DNA from: Spongilla lacustris
Lineage: Eukaryota; Porifera; Demospongiae; Spongillida; Spongillidae
Reading direction: 5' to 3'
DNA: 64,000 nt
Assembly: GCA_949361645.1 (NCBI GenBank)
Contig: OX442423.1
Location: 8,216,624 to 8,280,623, forward strand
Part shown: one piece after another, positions 45,023-58,129 of the stretch
How positions within the stretch are numbered: position 1 is the stretch's first letter
Layout: the number at the start of each line of letters is the position of its first letter
Notes under the pieces: model-generated
Told to the model about the DNA's origin: nothing
Seen by the model: the letters and a program-made list of their open reading frames with translations, nothing else
Databases searched by the model: none
Translations under genes and position numbers: made by a program

Positions 45023-46040
45023 AGCTGGATGGTTTCATTATTATTTTAATTAGAAAGTGCAGCCCCCATTTGTCAGCAAAAAAAAAACTTCAAGTTATTC
45101 TCTTTCTGTGATATACAATGATATGGAAGGCAACTCCAAAATAATCACATGGCTGCATTGGTCAACCATGCATATTTATCATTATAATTAAGCCCAATAG
45201 CAGCGGGATTAGTATATTGCACTGCATGCAAAGTTGATAAGGCCCTGTCACTAGTGATATAAATGATTTGTCAATGAAGCTTGATGTGCAAGCATGGAAT
45301 ACAAACATAAGGAAGGCAAAGTTACTTTTCACTCAGTACAAGGATCCAACTTTCTTTCATTCTACCTTTTAGGTTTAAAAAAGGGATAGATGCAGCCACT
45401 TGTCAGGTTCCCCTCTGCTATGATGATTTCTTAGACATCTTATCATTTTCTCCTCTCTCACACATATAATATACCATTAGGCATGGATATACATTGCAAG
45501 CATTGCCTTCTTTGTAGTGCTCTAACGCCACTGGATATCTTGAATACACTTCCACTGAACTTGTAGAATGAGATGGTCACATACAATTGGAGCTGATCTG
45601 TGACCGATGTCACTAAATGTACATGATATGTTTTTATATGATATAAGCCATGCTGATTACTCCTACTTTCTTCTGACAGTACTGTGGCATGCAAGCTATT
45701 TATCCCTATACTGAAGACTATAAATAATGCTGTTGTTCAATGCAAAGCCATCCCCAAACTGCAGAGGGTTCTCATGATGATCAGTCTTGCTTATATGCTG
45801 GATTTCTATCAATGTATAAGCAATAATATCATCAAGTAACATACATCGTTAAACATAGCCTATAGTTCATGCAAAATACAACTAGTGAGGATGGCAGTGG
45901 CATTGGCCTTCACTCTTATTATTATAGGAGTTATTGATAAATGAACATGCATATAGGCAATAAATGAAACACACAGCTAAATTATACTAACTCTACCACT
46001 GTCCAAATAGTCAGCTTGGTCCTGGGCCACTCTGCCAGCC
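45023..46040. other. Non-coding, no gene seen
   Basis: AT-rich sequence with no supported exons or recognised repeat. Confidence 0.5.
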
Positions 46041-46990
46041 TGTTTTGGTGGTATTTTGTAGAGCTTCTCAGCTAGTACCTTCTGCCTTCTTGGCCTCAAC
46101 TGCTGGTTCTTACAACCTCATCAACCACATTTTGCCTACTCAGTTTTCTAGCATTCCATACATACATGTAGCTGTTGATGCCACTGTTATTCAGTGGAGA
46201 GAGGGTCAAAACTATCCACCTCCTGTCTCTCCATCTTCCAGACAAAAGACATGGGACCTCCCTCACGTGCAAGGGACATACGATCAGCTCCAACAGGGTA
46301 CCTCTGACTGCAGGTCTCATCCCAGGTTACTGGCAGCAGCCACTAAAGAGTCTGGGGCCTGGTTGCATGCCCTCTCTCCTGTCTCTTCCCTAGGCCTACG
46401 GATGGATGATCACACAACCAGCTAGGATAGGCGTTGGTGTCTGTCTAGGTACACCACTCTGTCAAGGTCCCCACATCTGCCACCACTGTTGATGCCCTCA
46501 CCTTGCTACTCATGGGCTCAGCTGTATGAAAAGCCAAGGTCATTTTTCGAGGCATGCTGCTAACAATGCCATCATACATCAGTATGTCACTAGCTGCAGT
46601 TAATGTAACATCAACCCTTGAGCCCACTGGCCTATGCAGATCAGATGAAAAGCGAGCTGATGGTTGTTCTATTGTCCCATGGACACCTTCACAGCATCAT
46701 ACATATCTGATGCCACAAGGGAAGCTAGAGCTGTAGCCACAGCTGCTGAAGCCAGAAATAGGGAGAAATATGCTCTGCTGTCCAGATCCCACCATTTTGT
46801 CCCAATTGCAATTGAGACCTCTGGTGCCCTTGGCCCTGATGCTCTCAGTTTGCTCAGTGAAATTAGCAGGCATCAGCAGAGCATCACACATGACAACCAG
46901 TCCCTCTCATTCCTTCTACAGAGAGGGTCCATTGCACTAAAGCATGGCAATGCTACCTCTGTATTGGGCACCACAAGTAGCATGTAATTT
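46041..46990 (+). pseudogene. Second-type retroelement C-terminus, frameshifted
   Basis: Plus-strand blocks: LVPSAFLASTAGSYNLINHI, RQKTWDLPHVQGTYDQLQQG, then RLLAAATKESGAWLHAL, SSLGLRMDD, LEPTGLCRSDEKRADG, SDATREARAVATAAEARN and EKYALLSRSHHFVPIAIETS, ending QRGSIALKHGNATSVLG before a stop at 46985-46987. These belong to a well-populated family of animal retroelement C-termini distinct from the PADVL type at 41-44 kb. Several frameshifts lie between 46420 and 46660. Dead copy. Confidence 0.7.
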
Positions 46991-47249
46991 ATATGGTGCA
47001 ACCCTGTGTATCCAGTACTTTTTATATACTGTAACCCTGGCCAGTGGGTATTACCTTATATTAAACATGGGCACCACAAGAAGCATGTAATTTATATAGT
47101 GTGTATCCAGTACTTTTTATATAGTGTAACCCTGTATAATACACATGTATAAATATTATGTAATAATGCACAATAACGATGAAAACCATTACAACAAACA
47201 CAGAAAAACAAGAAATATAAACAACAAAATGACACAATAAAATAATGAA

Positions 47250-47560
47250 GAAAAAGTGTTAATCAGATTTTGGTAATTCTGCACGTAATCCAGCACCATC
47301 ATCTATCCCAACTCCGCTTCTCCACTTGGTGCGAGAACCACGCAAGCAAAGATTTGTGGCTCGAAGTATTGCAAAAGAAAGCTTTGCACACAGCCATCCT
47401 GTGGTTTGCCTGCACACAGCCATCCTGTGGTTTGCCCCAGTGGTTTGTCCCATTTAATGCTTATGCTTTGGGCTAGCCTTTTTTAGTAAAAAATTTGCCT
47501 CTCTACCCAGAATTCCATCAGTATAGATACAGCTCGACGTGCTTCAGCTGCACTAGCTGT
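47250..47560 (-). pseudogene. Retroelement 3'-terminal fragment
   Basis: The minus-strand reading ATNLCLRGSRTKWRSGVG resembles a retroelement C-terminal end. A 25-bp stretch (GCACACAGCCATCCTGTGGT) is duplicated in tandem within it. Preceded by ASAAEARRAV, also typical of these tails. Short and broken. Confidence 0.45.
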
Positions 47561-47864
47561 TGTATGTCCTTTTCTTCTCTTCTTCTGCTTATAATGATAA
47601 TAAATAAATGTTAATAGTAATTATAATATTCCAGACACACTAATCACAAATACAAATGGCATAAGTTACACAAAAAAGTCCTCCATCTGCTCTTACAATT
47701 ATTATATTATATACCACAGTGGTATATAATTACATGTACAATAATAGTAATACACTATAACACTAAATACAATACTATTTATAAGTCCTAAATAATGTAA
47801 TTGAAGGCAGATGATGGCAGGTATGATCTCATCAAAATAGCTTTAGCATTGACCTGTACCAGAA

Positions 47865-48200
47865 TCATGCTAAGACAACCATAGAAGGTGACCAGAGATC
47901 CTGACTTTGTATGACAGCCAGGCATGATGCCACAGTAGAAAACATCTCTACAGCTTCAGATCCCCATTCCACTGCTAAAGGAATGCACTTCCAGCCTAAC
48001 TGTTTCAGTGCACTTATAATATCATTTTGCAAGTGTTTCCTTTTCTCTGCAGCTCTAGCAGCCACACCAGATGACATGCCCGCTTCCACAGCTAAAGAGG
48101 GAATGTCACACTGATGTCAAATGCTGCAGAGGCACTAACATGTCAGCTGGTCTAAATTTTGATTTGCCTAGCCCATGGTATAATTAATATATAAATGTAA
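47865..48200 (-). pseudogene. Retroelement C-terminal fragment (PADM...PLAVEWGSEAVEMF)
   Basis: Minus-strand blocks RPADMLVPL, then GMSSGVAARAAEKRKHLQND and LGWKCIPLAVEWGSEAVEMF correspond to the end of the PADVL-type element at 42935-43939. At least one frameshift near 48110. Confidence 0.6.
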
Positions 48201-49585
48201 TACAGCTATACATAAGAAAACAAGCTAAACAGATCTCTTTAAAGTGGCATTACTACAGCATGAGACCTGCATGCCCATGCAAGGAACACAAGGGACAGGT
48301 TGAGCCTGCTGTAGATGTTATCAAGAGTGGCCGGTGCATATAGACAGAGATAATATACAAATTATCTCTGTCATAGTGGAGTTAGCATAATTATATTTCA
48401 TTTGATATTTTTAAAGTTGGTATGCCGGATAGAAATTTTGATACTGACAAGTGTGATCAGTATTCCATATGCTCGTTATCAAGTTACAAATCAATTGATG
48501 TCAGGAATAGCTCTCAGCTTGATTCATTTTTATAGTGGCTTTAGTAATCCAACAAATTGCAAACATTAAAAAATAAAGAATAATGACATTGTGCATGCAT
48601 GCATACCATTTTGAAATTGAATGTAAATGGATCAACTTATAAATGGAATGGCGGAGGTATTTTGCATGTCCCACAGGCTTTTATTATTAGTCTGCATTAG
48701 AAAAAATGTGGTTGTTGATGTTGGCAGTATATTTTCCACATGCCCAGTCCACACAAAAAGCAAGTGCTTTAATTCGTTAAATTCGATGCCGTATTCATTG
48801 GATTTGAAAAGTGCTTAAACTAATACATCCCTGTGTGTGTATGTGTGTGAGTGTGTGTGTGTGGAAGAGTTTTTACATACTATTCTCTTTTTTACGATGT
48901 GGAGGATAAAAGTATTCCAAGTACATTATATTCATGATTACACACTAATTTGAGCTGAAATTGCTATTTGTAGTTTTATTGTAATGCACAGCTGCACAGC
49001 AAGTCAAAGAATCACTGGCAATTACTCAATAGGGAACCATCCTTACACAGCTACTGGTAAGACTTTAAAAATTAGCAACATGTGACCTGACTGAATCTGT
49101 TTTATAATTGAGTTGGATGTTGAAGGTGTGATTGTTTTGTCTTTTTTTAATGATTTACAATAAATTTAAAAAGTCTTACCTGGTTAGCAGATTCATCTAA
49201 GAAGGGGTGATGCATGTTATTGCTATTGCAGATATCGATGACAGGAATAGAAAAACTTTACTCCCCAAAAAGTAGCAATAATTTATATATGATGTGTTGA
49301 GTTAATCAACTACAATTAGTAGAGAGGAACTTTTGTGTTGACAAAAATATTTGTATTTGTATAGCATGCTGGAAACTGTTGCATCCCCCATGGGATATAA
49401 AGTTGAGAACAGGAGAGCCCCTGAAATATTTTGGTCCACTGAGATATTCAAATGATAGGTTTCAACTAACTTGCATGCATTCACACATGACACCACTTCT
49501 CACAAGCATTTTTTTTTTTTTAAAGCCACGACGTGATGCTACCCCTACCGTAACTGCTTATCTTTTACACACATGTACAGGTATG
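48201..49585. other. Non-coding, no gene seen
   Basis: AT-rich with a short GT-rich tract (48832-48862) and a small inverted repeat (AGAGATAAT...ATTATCTCT near 48343-48378). Nothing else supported. Confidence 0.5.
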
Positions 49586-49587
49586 CC

Positions 49588-49735
49588 ATAGGGGAAAAAA
49601 ACGCGTCGAATCTTTTATTGATTCCACAGTTGATTCGGACCACCATATCTGATACAAATTGTTATACAATCTGAACCAGATAAGGTGGTCCGATCAGTGT
49701 AAAATTAAAATTTTGATTCGACGCGTTTTTTCCTG
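49588..49735. mobile_element. Small MITE, about 148 bp
   Basis: Inverted ends TAGGGGAAAAAAACGCGTCG and CGACGCGTTTTTTCCTGTGTA, plus an inner inverted pair CGGACCACC...GGTGGTCCG. No coding sequence. Confidence 0.6.
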
Positions 49736-49858
49736 TGTATGCAGATCCACATCAAACAATATTGACACAAAACCCAACACTAATCATTCTCCCCCACTCC
49801 AACGCACATACAGTGCTAGCGATATTGATAATCGATTGACATAGTTACATTTATATAT

Positions 49859-49923
49859 ACACATGTACACACACACGCACACCCATACGCACGCATGCAC
49901 ACAACACACACACACACACACAC

Positions 49924-49971
<48 letters not shown>

Positions 49972-49999
49972 CACACACACGCACACACACACACACATG

Positions 50000-50031
<32 letters not shown>

Positions 50032-50048
50032 CACACACACACACGCAC
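49859..50048. repeat. (CA)n microsatellite with CG/CATG interruptions
   Basis: About 190 bp of CA repeat, with CGCA interruptions at several positions. It directly precedes the inverted copy of the 39-bp-core element. Confidence 0.97.
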
Positions 50049-50084
50049 GGCGCTGTTACACTCGCAATTAATACCTTTGTCTAC

Positions 50085-50770
50085 GGCTCCCGGCAGAGCT
50101 ATATCGACATACACACATGCGTTTGCACAAAATATTTGGAAAACAGAAACGTGGGATTCGGACCAATTGCAAGCCGTGGCATGGTACGGTACGGTACGCG
50201 GTACGGTACTTACATCTATTTTCGATCCATTTACGCGAGATACATCATGAAAAATATCACCCTCATGAGCTCCGCGAGGTGTATCATGAAAAATTTCACC
50301 CTCATGAGCTACGCGAGGTACGTCATGAAAAATTTCACCCTCATGAGCTACGCGAGGTACGTCATGAGAAATTTCACCCTCATGAGCTACGCGAGGTACG
50401 TCATAAGAAATTTCACCCTCATGAGCTACGCGAGGTACGTCATGAGAAATTTCACCCTCATGAGCTACGCGAGGTACGTCATGAGAAATTTCACCCTCAT
50501 GAGCTACGCGAGGTACGTCATGAGAAATTTCACCCTCATGAGCTACGCGAGGTACGTCATGAGAAATTTCACCCTCATGAGCTACGCGAGGTACGTCATG
50601 AGAAATTTCACCCTCATGAGCTACGCGAGGTACGTCATGAGAAATTTCACCCTCATGAGCTACGCGAGATACGTCATGACTAATATTTGCACGATTAACG
50701 AGGTGTGTCATGAAAAATTTCACCCTCATAAAAAATTTCTAATTTTTGCACGGATTCCGCACCATAAGGA
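50085..50770 (-). mobile_element. Repetitive element with internal 39-bp tandem core, copy 2 (inverted)
   Basis: Same flanks and core as 31985-32755 in inverse orientation: AAACAGAAACGTGGGATTCG at the left, about 11 units, and TAATTTTTGCACGGATTCCG at the right. The number of core units differs between copies. Confidence 0.75.
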
Positions 50771-50988
50771 TGCACACAGAGACAGCTGACCAGCAGGCTC
50801 CTAAATATATGGTCTCACAACCAAAACAGTTTGGTGTACATTTAGGGCTTCTGAGAAATGAAGCATCTGGCATGGGGCCATTGCCAGAGGCTGAGAATGG
50901 ACATTATTACCTCAGCTACATGTATAGCCATAGTTGCTGTTATCCTGCAATGCACCCAGACTATGTATACACATGTATACCGTAGGTG

Positions 50989-51290
50989 TGGTTATGATGT
51001 AGGGATGTAGGTGTGGTTATGATGTAGGTGTTGTTGTGATGTAGGTGTGGTTATGATGTAGGTGTGGTTATGATGTAGGTGTGGTCATGATGTAGGTGTG
51101 GTTATGATGTAGGTGTGGTTATGATGTAGGTGTGGTTATGATATAGGTGTGGTTATGATGTAGATGTGGTTATGATGTAGGTGTGGTTATGATGTAGGTG
51201 TGGTTATGATGTAGGTGTGGTTATGATGTAGGTGGGGTTATGATGTAGGTGTGGTTATGATGTAGGTGTGGTTATGATGTAGGTGTGGGG
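50989..51290. repeat. 17-bp minisatellite, about 17 copies
   Basis: The unit is GATGTAGGTGTGGTTAT. It abuts the gene-B TM/tail fragment at 51300-51610. Confidence 0.92.
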
Positions 51291-51299
51291 ACCTACATC

Positions 51300-51610
51300 A
51301 CTTACCACAAAAATATTTTCTTCTGGCGGGAGACCGCCTGATGGTCCTGGGGTATGTTCTCTGACCACACCCAAAACTACATGTTCAGCACTTCTTTGCA
51401 CAAAGACATCATCACATATCTTGACAATGCATAGGGAGGACATCTGTACATGTATAGACACTTTACTCAGCCTTACAACCTTTCCTTCTAAGTACCATGA
51501 CAACAGTAGCACTGATGGTGATGATGATGGTTAGAGCTATGATGGGAATAACCACGCCCACAGCAATGACTGCCTGATATGTGGACCATGACATCACATC
51601 CATACCTGTA
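51300..51610 (-). pseudogene. Gene B fragment: linker end, TM exon and divergent tail
   Basis: Minus strand: CTACCCCTAGTACAG/gtatgg matches the linker exon end of B1. The TM exon (about 51575-51482) reads VIAVGVVIPIIALTIIITIS and LRRKG with a T/gtaagg donor, closely similar to B1. A tail-like segment follows (DVFVQRSAEHVV...PGPSGGLPPEENIFV, donor G/gtaagt at about 51306), but its frame does not join the TM exon in phase 1. No FN3 or Ig exons lie upstream to 52660. Truncated or rearranged third member of class B, divergent to gene A2. Confidence 0.6.
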
Positions 51611-52660
51611 CTAGGGGTAGAGGGAAGTACGTAAGGATGTTACTGATGAATAGCATTTTGATTGTAGATAGCAATCAACTGTGTCAAGCTTAACAGTTAT
51701 TAGAATTAAACTGTACAAGAAATAACGCATCCAGACGGAGTTTATGCTTTATAAATCTACCTATGTTGGCTATGGTACTGGTAAGTTCACATAGGTCTCC
51801 AACGCCACCGCGCATGCCGATCACATATATCCGACTGATAACGTTGAATTTTAGTTGTCTTACAATGTAGATAGTATACCAATTAAGGAATTACTGGTAT
51901 TACATATACTGGAAACCACAATAAATATTATCCTATAGTTGAATTATTAATGATTGTAGTACATGTACACGACGATGTGTCTATTATTAAGAAGACTGGG
52001 CTTGACTGTGACTGTGACGGTATGTTTTGTTCTGTACCATTCTTCGCTTTCCTTTCTGCATTTACGGCGTAGCTAATTCATAGAAATAAATACGGACCTG
52101 TAATGCTAATAATCCTTGATATAGTGAAGAATCGCTAAATATTATATACATGTAGATAACACGTGAGACTTGATTCTGTTTTACTCAAGTTACGATCTGA
52201 GAACTAAAGACAGAATAGAGGTCTGCTCAACGTATGTAGCCATATTTAAATTGTACGCAGCTCCCCGCATGCAGCATATGATACAATGCATGTAGATATC
52301 TATAATATTATTGTAATTATATTAAAATGAAAAAAAAAAAATTGAGGAATGATTGGTCTACCTTAGGTTCAGATTTAAGCAGATTTGTAAGGCTCTGTAG
52401 ACATATAGATCAAAATCTCACCGACTCCTCCCTCCGCTCCCATGTCCCTTATATGCATGTACATGTACGTAGTACTCCTCCCCATTTCCCCTCTCCATCC
52501 CTTAGCCTCGTGTAAGCTGGCAGAAGGATACCCACTCCAGTGCAACAGAAGCATCTTGCATATTGCAGTCCTTTTTAAAATCACAACTGAGTGTTTTCTG
52601 AGCTAATTGTGTTTGTATTCATTTGTTTTTAATGCATTAGCAATTTACACACTGTATAGA
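51611..52660. other. Spacer between the class B fragment (-) and gene A2 (+)
   Basis: No exon recognised. It ends at the start codon of gene A2. Confidence 0.4.
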
Positions 52661-52662
52661 CA

Positions 52663-55600
52663 ATGAAGATGTTCAAACTGATGTTATTGCTTCTCCTCTA
52701 CATCACCAGAAGTATGTTCATGGGGCAACTGAGGGCGGATACAGGAAATCTGGAAGGGGGGGGTCCGACATGAATAATCAATAGGGGGAGGGTGCGGGAG
52801 GGGGATGTGCCCCCTCCCGCGCGAAGCGCGGAAGCTTTTGGGGGTCGCGCTCTTAGCGACACAGACTATCTATCAAACTGGGGCGAAAGACTAAAAAATG
52901 GCGGCAAATAATGGTTGGGGGGGGGGGGGGGGGGGAGTGGAATGGAACAGAACGTATTTATCCGCATTTCACATTTGATTGAACTAATGGTTGTTGTCCG
53001 TTTTGGGCTCGATACAAGAAGTGGCCTGTGTGATAACTGGTCAGTGGGACTATAGAAGACCCATAAACTTAAAAGTACAGTAGTTTATGGTGAATACCGG
53101 GCATAACGAGATAACGCGATAGGGCGGGTGCGTGATTCCTGTACGCGTAGGCCTGAATCTTTTAGCGCATTACATAATTACCTTTTGCTTTCTTGGAAAA
53201 GTAACTCAAGATACTTGCCGAATGAGGTGAGTGAACAGATTGCTTGCCATCTGGATGATACGCTATATCACGTGGGATGTTGTTAATTACATTCATTAAT
53301 AGTATTGATACTTAATTTTATTCATCATCGGGTCTGAGGGGGGGGGTCCGGACACCACCGACCCCCCCCCTGTATCCGCCACTGCAAACACGTGCACACA
53401 TATAATTATTTGGGACAGTATCCGCGAAAACTTCCTATTTTTTATAACATTATAAAATAATTGTGTTGTAACGTTTGAATCGCTATATCGTCCGAACGGT
53501 AAAGGCTATCGACTTCCTATTTTCATGACTTCATACTACACCATTGTTCTATGGTTTAATACATTTTGGTGTCTTGCACTTGCTCCGTGCCAGCATTGCA
53601 ACGTTCGATACCCCACCTGGTTCAAACCCAACATAACTTTCTGTAGGAGTAATCAAATCACTTCAAATTCGGTTTTTAGGTAGAGAGGTCCTATATCTAT
53701 CGATTTGTTCTGTTCGTTAATTTTTATACCATCCGTTACGGAGATACAGTTGAATAAAGTACGTCCACTTTTCCCGCTTGATTCGCGCCAATGATTTTGG
53801 CAAATCGCGTCCCGCTCAATGTATGGGGAGGCGGTGGTTACATCATTGGCGTGAATCGAGCGGGAAAAAGTGCACGTAGTGTTTTCAACTGTATCTCCAT
53901 AACGGATGGCATAAAAATTAACAAACAGAACAAATAGATAGGTATAGGACTTCTGTACCTATAAACCGAATTTGAAGCGATTTGATTAAAGTTATGGCGG
54001 GTTTGAACCCGGTCTGGTATCGAGCGTTGCAATACTGGCGTGGAGCAAGTGCAAGACTCCAAAATGTAATTTATTATAGAGAAATGGTGTCGTATGAACT
54101 GTTGAAAATAGGAAGTCGATAGTCTTAAGCGTTCGGAAGATATAGTGATTCAAACGTTATAACACTATAGTTTTATAATGTTACAAAACATAGGAAGTTT
54201 TCGCGGAAACTGTCCCATTTATAATAATTATAATTATATACATACGATGGCTATATAATATAATATCAAATCCTTTGGCAGTGTACATGTATAGTATGCA
54301 TGCACAGTGTGTTAATATTCATGGCGGTTTGATCAGTATTAGGCATATCATTATTTTTACATACAATGTAAAGCTTAGTACATGTATGTAGCCCAAGCAG
54401 CATAAACCAATACTTGTCCACAATATATATATAAATTCTCTCTGAGGAAGTTAGTGGTTATGATTTGAAGGCAATGGTGTTGTAAAAAGGAGGCGAATTA
54501 GTGATTGCCATAAATACAATATTCCTATATTTAGCAACATAAATGTAATGTTATTCTACAAAAGTGCTAAATATAGGAATGTATTTGCGTTTATCATTTA
54601 CTGTCTCAATGGGCACAAGTCCTACATCTAAACCACTTTTATTTATAGCTTGTTCCATATTTTGTTTTGCTATGCCAGTCACAAAATGAACATTTAAGAA
54701 ATAAATATTCTAGTATACCACACAACTTATAATTAACTGGACAAAGTTTTATACTATTATCTCTCCTGCTTCTCTAAGTCCCCTTCCTAAGAGAACAAAT
54801 ATAAATCATCCAATAGGTAGCTCTTACAAATGTGCTGTTTTACTATTTGATGTGAAATTTACGAGTGCATCACTAGTAAAAGGGAGAGGGACAGCTGATC
54901 AGCTCAAATTGTGGGCATTATGCCTTTTCTCTACATGTACAGTGTCACAGTGCAGTTGCTTAGCTTCTGAATTACATAAGCAGTACTTCTGCAGATTAAA
55001 GCCATTGGTTGTTCAGTGGTCAATGAAGCCTACATGCATATACATGTACATGTATTTGATTCTTTTTTTCAGCTGGTGCCCAGACCTTCTCCTGTGATGC
55101 CTCGCCTCTATGTCCTGGGACTGTTGTTAAGTGTACATGTACTGTCAGTGGGACTGGATCATTAACAAGATGGAGCTTCACTGGTCCAAGTAACACTGTC
55201 TATTGCCCTGGTAATAATTTTTTATTGGTCCAAATTGGTGGAACCAACTGTGGTTCATCTGCTGGTTCCTGTGGCCCCTCCCTCCAAGCAGCTAACCAGC
55301 CACCAGTCAGTAGTAGCAGTCCATGTCAGAGCTCCACCCTCACCATCACTGCAGGTTCAAATATCAGTGGAGTAGTGGCTAGTTGTGCAGATGTGGGGTC
55401 CAGTTCAGTGATGATTGGAAATGTGACAATCACCATATTGGGTAAGTGAAATAGAGCTATTGCTAATAGTGGTCAAATTTCATGAAAACTGATTGTTCAA
55501 ATGATATAAACACCAACCCATTTGGCAACTACACCCTACTGTATAGATACTGCATGCTATTAAGTGGTCTTTTGACACACTTATTTTCCTTTATAATAAC

Positions 55601-57732
55601 ATCATAGAAAACACTAAATCAAATGATGGCTATTTTAATCTCCATTTTCAAGGCTAATACCTCAGCTGCTGATTGTTTATTTCAAAATCAGCCTGAAAGG
55701 ATTCAAACACATCAAATGAACATAAATATGCATGAAATGTTATGTTTGCAAAATGCATTTGTTTTCATTCTCTATTACTCCTCTTCCATGATAAAGACAT
55801 CAGTCTAGTTACCTGAAAGCCTGGGAGGCAGGAAATTTAATTTCCCAAAGCCAGCTATGCTTGCATAGACACTAAGCTGTTCTTATAAGTTTAATGCCAT
55901 GAAAATAAACTTGAATTATGTCATCCACCTAGTTGCCATATTAGGGCAATTGCCACTAATCATCATGGCAACTACGTACATTTATTTTATCGTAGCAATC
56001 CATCAGAAATAATCATTTTGTGTTGACAACTTTAGTAGATCAATGAGCTGAGTACAGTCATGATGTGCAAATGTATATGTCTATATATTCTTCAGTTCCT
56101 CCTGGACCTCCAAATGTTATGGCACAAACCATTGGTCTAGACATGGTACAAGTGGTGGTGAGCCCCTCCCCCAATGGTGGTCTTCCTACAAGCTACAATG
56201 TCACCATCAGTAACAGCAGCTACACAAGTAGTCATGTGGTCATGGCCAATGGATCTGCAATGGTCAACTTCACTGGACTGGGGCTGATGAATGGAACATT
56301 TTACAACATCTCAGCTGTGGCCACCAACTGTGCTGGAAGAAACAGCTCTACAATACAGAGCTACATCTCATGTAAGTACACAAGTTTAACTGGCACAGAT
56401 GTCTATACATATACACAGGATTGGTTAAAGATAAACACATACATGCAGGAACATTTATCACGTAGGAACATTTATCATGGACACTTCCATTTTGACAAAG
56501 TTCATAAGTAAATGTACCTACAACCAGCTTCAAGCCCATCTCCTCAAACCACTTCATCTTCATGTACTCCCATCACTACCTCAAGTGCTTACATCACCAC
56601 ATCATCAACTCCTGCAACTATGAATTCAGGCAAGAATTCTAATATAGCATGATATTTAAACTCAGCATTGTGCTTATATGAAAACTGAGATGATGCTTGC
56701 ATGCTACATTATACTATACTAATCACCATTTTGAATTTTAGGAGGTAATTTATTTGCTCCCATTTCATAAGCAAAAACATTTATATTTAACTCCATAGTA
56801 ATCCTGTGTATATCTTCAGCCTGAAGCTATTTGTACATGTAATGGTACAAAATTCCTCATTTTTAGTTTTGCAATAACAGCCTTCAACAGCTGGCTTCCT
56901 TATCATTGTGCTTTATTGGACATCATATAATGTTCATCTACAGTTTTAGTTTTAGTCCAATTAATTACACAAGAAAAATGATGAACCCAAGTTTTTTTTA
57001 ATTTTTTGGTGGGGGGGGGGGCAAAGGAAAATCAACTTTAACATACACACTATCGACTATCAGACAACAATCTGCTTCTATGTATTGTAATTATTCTGTA
57101 TGCACAATGCGTTCCACATTTATGAAGGAAAATTAACTAAAATGGCTGATTAACAGATATTTGAAATTCTAACAGCAATTGGAAAAAGGAACATCTTAAA
57201 TTGCATATTTGAACTAACCTACCCACCATTCATTTACATGTATTAAAAGTGTTATAAACTTGAAATTAGTGGTCTTGATTTAGTGGTTTGACAAAGGTTA
57301 AATTTAGGATCATTTGGATGCCTACAAAATTGTACGATTTTCTTTGATTTTACTTCATTTAATATTTTTACATCAGTATTTCTGCACACATTATTACAGT
57401 TAATTAACACTTTATACATTCTTTTCTTTGATTGTGGAACACACTACAGTTTTGTCTCAGAACATGCACATATTTTAATTTCAGGTTCAAATATTGCCAC
57501 CATTGATACTCCTACTGCTGTTGGAATAACATTTGCCATCACCTTTATCATATCCTTCTCTATGGGAATGTTGGTGGCCTCCATCATATTGTGTGTCTGC
57601 TACATACCAAGAGTATCTTCTATCACTACTGAAGCTTCCATCCCTACAACATATGAGGTGGTGGGCATTAATCAGAAGCAGACCAGTACAATAGAGCTAG
57701 AGAGCAATGCTGCATATGGAACAGCAAGATAG
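52663..57732 (+). CDS. Gene A2: type I membrane receptor, paralogue of A1 with a different Ig-like exon
   Basis: Spliced model 52663-52711, 55073-55441, 56096-56371, 56528-56629, 57485-57732; 347 aa, all phase 1. The signal peptide MKMFKLMLLLLLYITR differs from A1 by a few residues. The Ig-like exon (QTFSCDASPLCPGTVVKCTC...RWSFTGP...) has many Cys and a core Trp but is only distantly similar to A1. FN3, stalk, TM and tail are nearly identical to A1, including TTYEVV at Tyr322 and a second Tyr343. The C-terminus is YGTAR instead of YGIAKETA. Intron 1 (2.36 kb against 239 bp in A1) contains a MITE and a fold-back element. The stalk exon again uses a GC donor (CAG/gcaaga). Intact open frame throughout. 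Likely a surface receptor at the plasma membrane; ligand unknown. Confidence 0.82.
52729..53384. mobile_element. MITE in intron 1 of gene A2 (GCGGATACAGG ends)
   Basis: The left end GAGGGCGGATACAGG and right end CCTGTATCCGCCACTG are inverted repeats. The interior begins GGGGGGGTCCGACATGAATA like 31085-31847, and it has a GCGCGAAGCGCG hairpin (about 52818-52830) and a G19 run (52917-52935). It inserted about 18 bp after the exon 1 donor. Confidence 0.75.
53412..54216. mobile_element. Fold-back element, about 805 bp, copy 2, in intron 1 of gene A2
   Basis: Arms begin GGGACAGTATCCGCGAAAAC and end with the inverse. ATTT on both sides (53408-53411, 54217-54220). Same family as 13215-14028; the arms differ at many single positions between copies. 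Confidence 0.8.
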
Positions 57733-58129
57733 AACCATATGCGTGTTTATTTTTAATTATGGATTTTTAATATGTACAGGAATTATTTTTATTCTGCAAA
57801 TGTTATTTGTAAGAAGATGTGTATTCCTGTGCTTTTTGTAGATATATGTATATGCACATGCGGTACAGCTGTAGTACTGTACTGGTAGGGGTGGCATTTG
57901 GTGGGTGGGGAAGTAAGTGTATGCATATGGTAGAAACTTGAAGTATTTTCATTTAAACTATTACATGTACACAACACAGCTGGAGAAATACTGCTTCTGG
58001 GAGAACATGACTAACTGTCCAACTGGATGGAGGCATTTACTGGTACCTATGTTTTGGCCACGTTACTGGGCTGGGGGTATTGTTTATTATGGCTGAGATG
58101 TACAAGTATAATTGTTTGGTCTTCTAATC

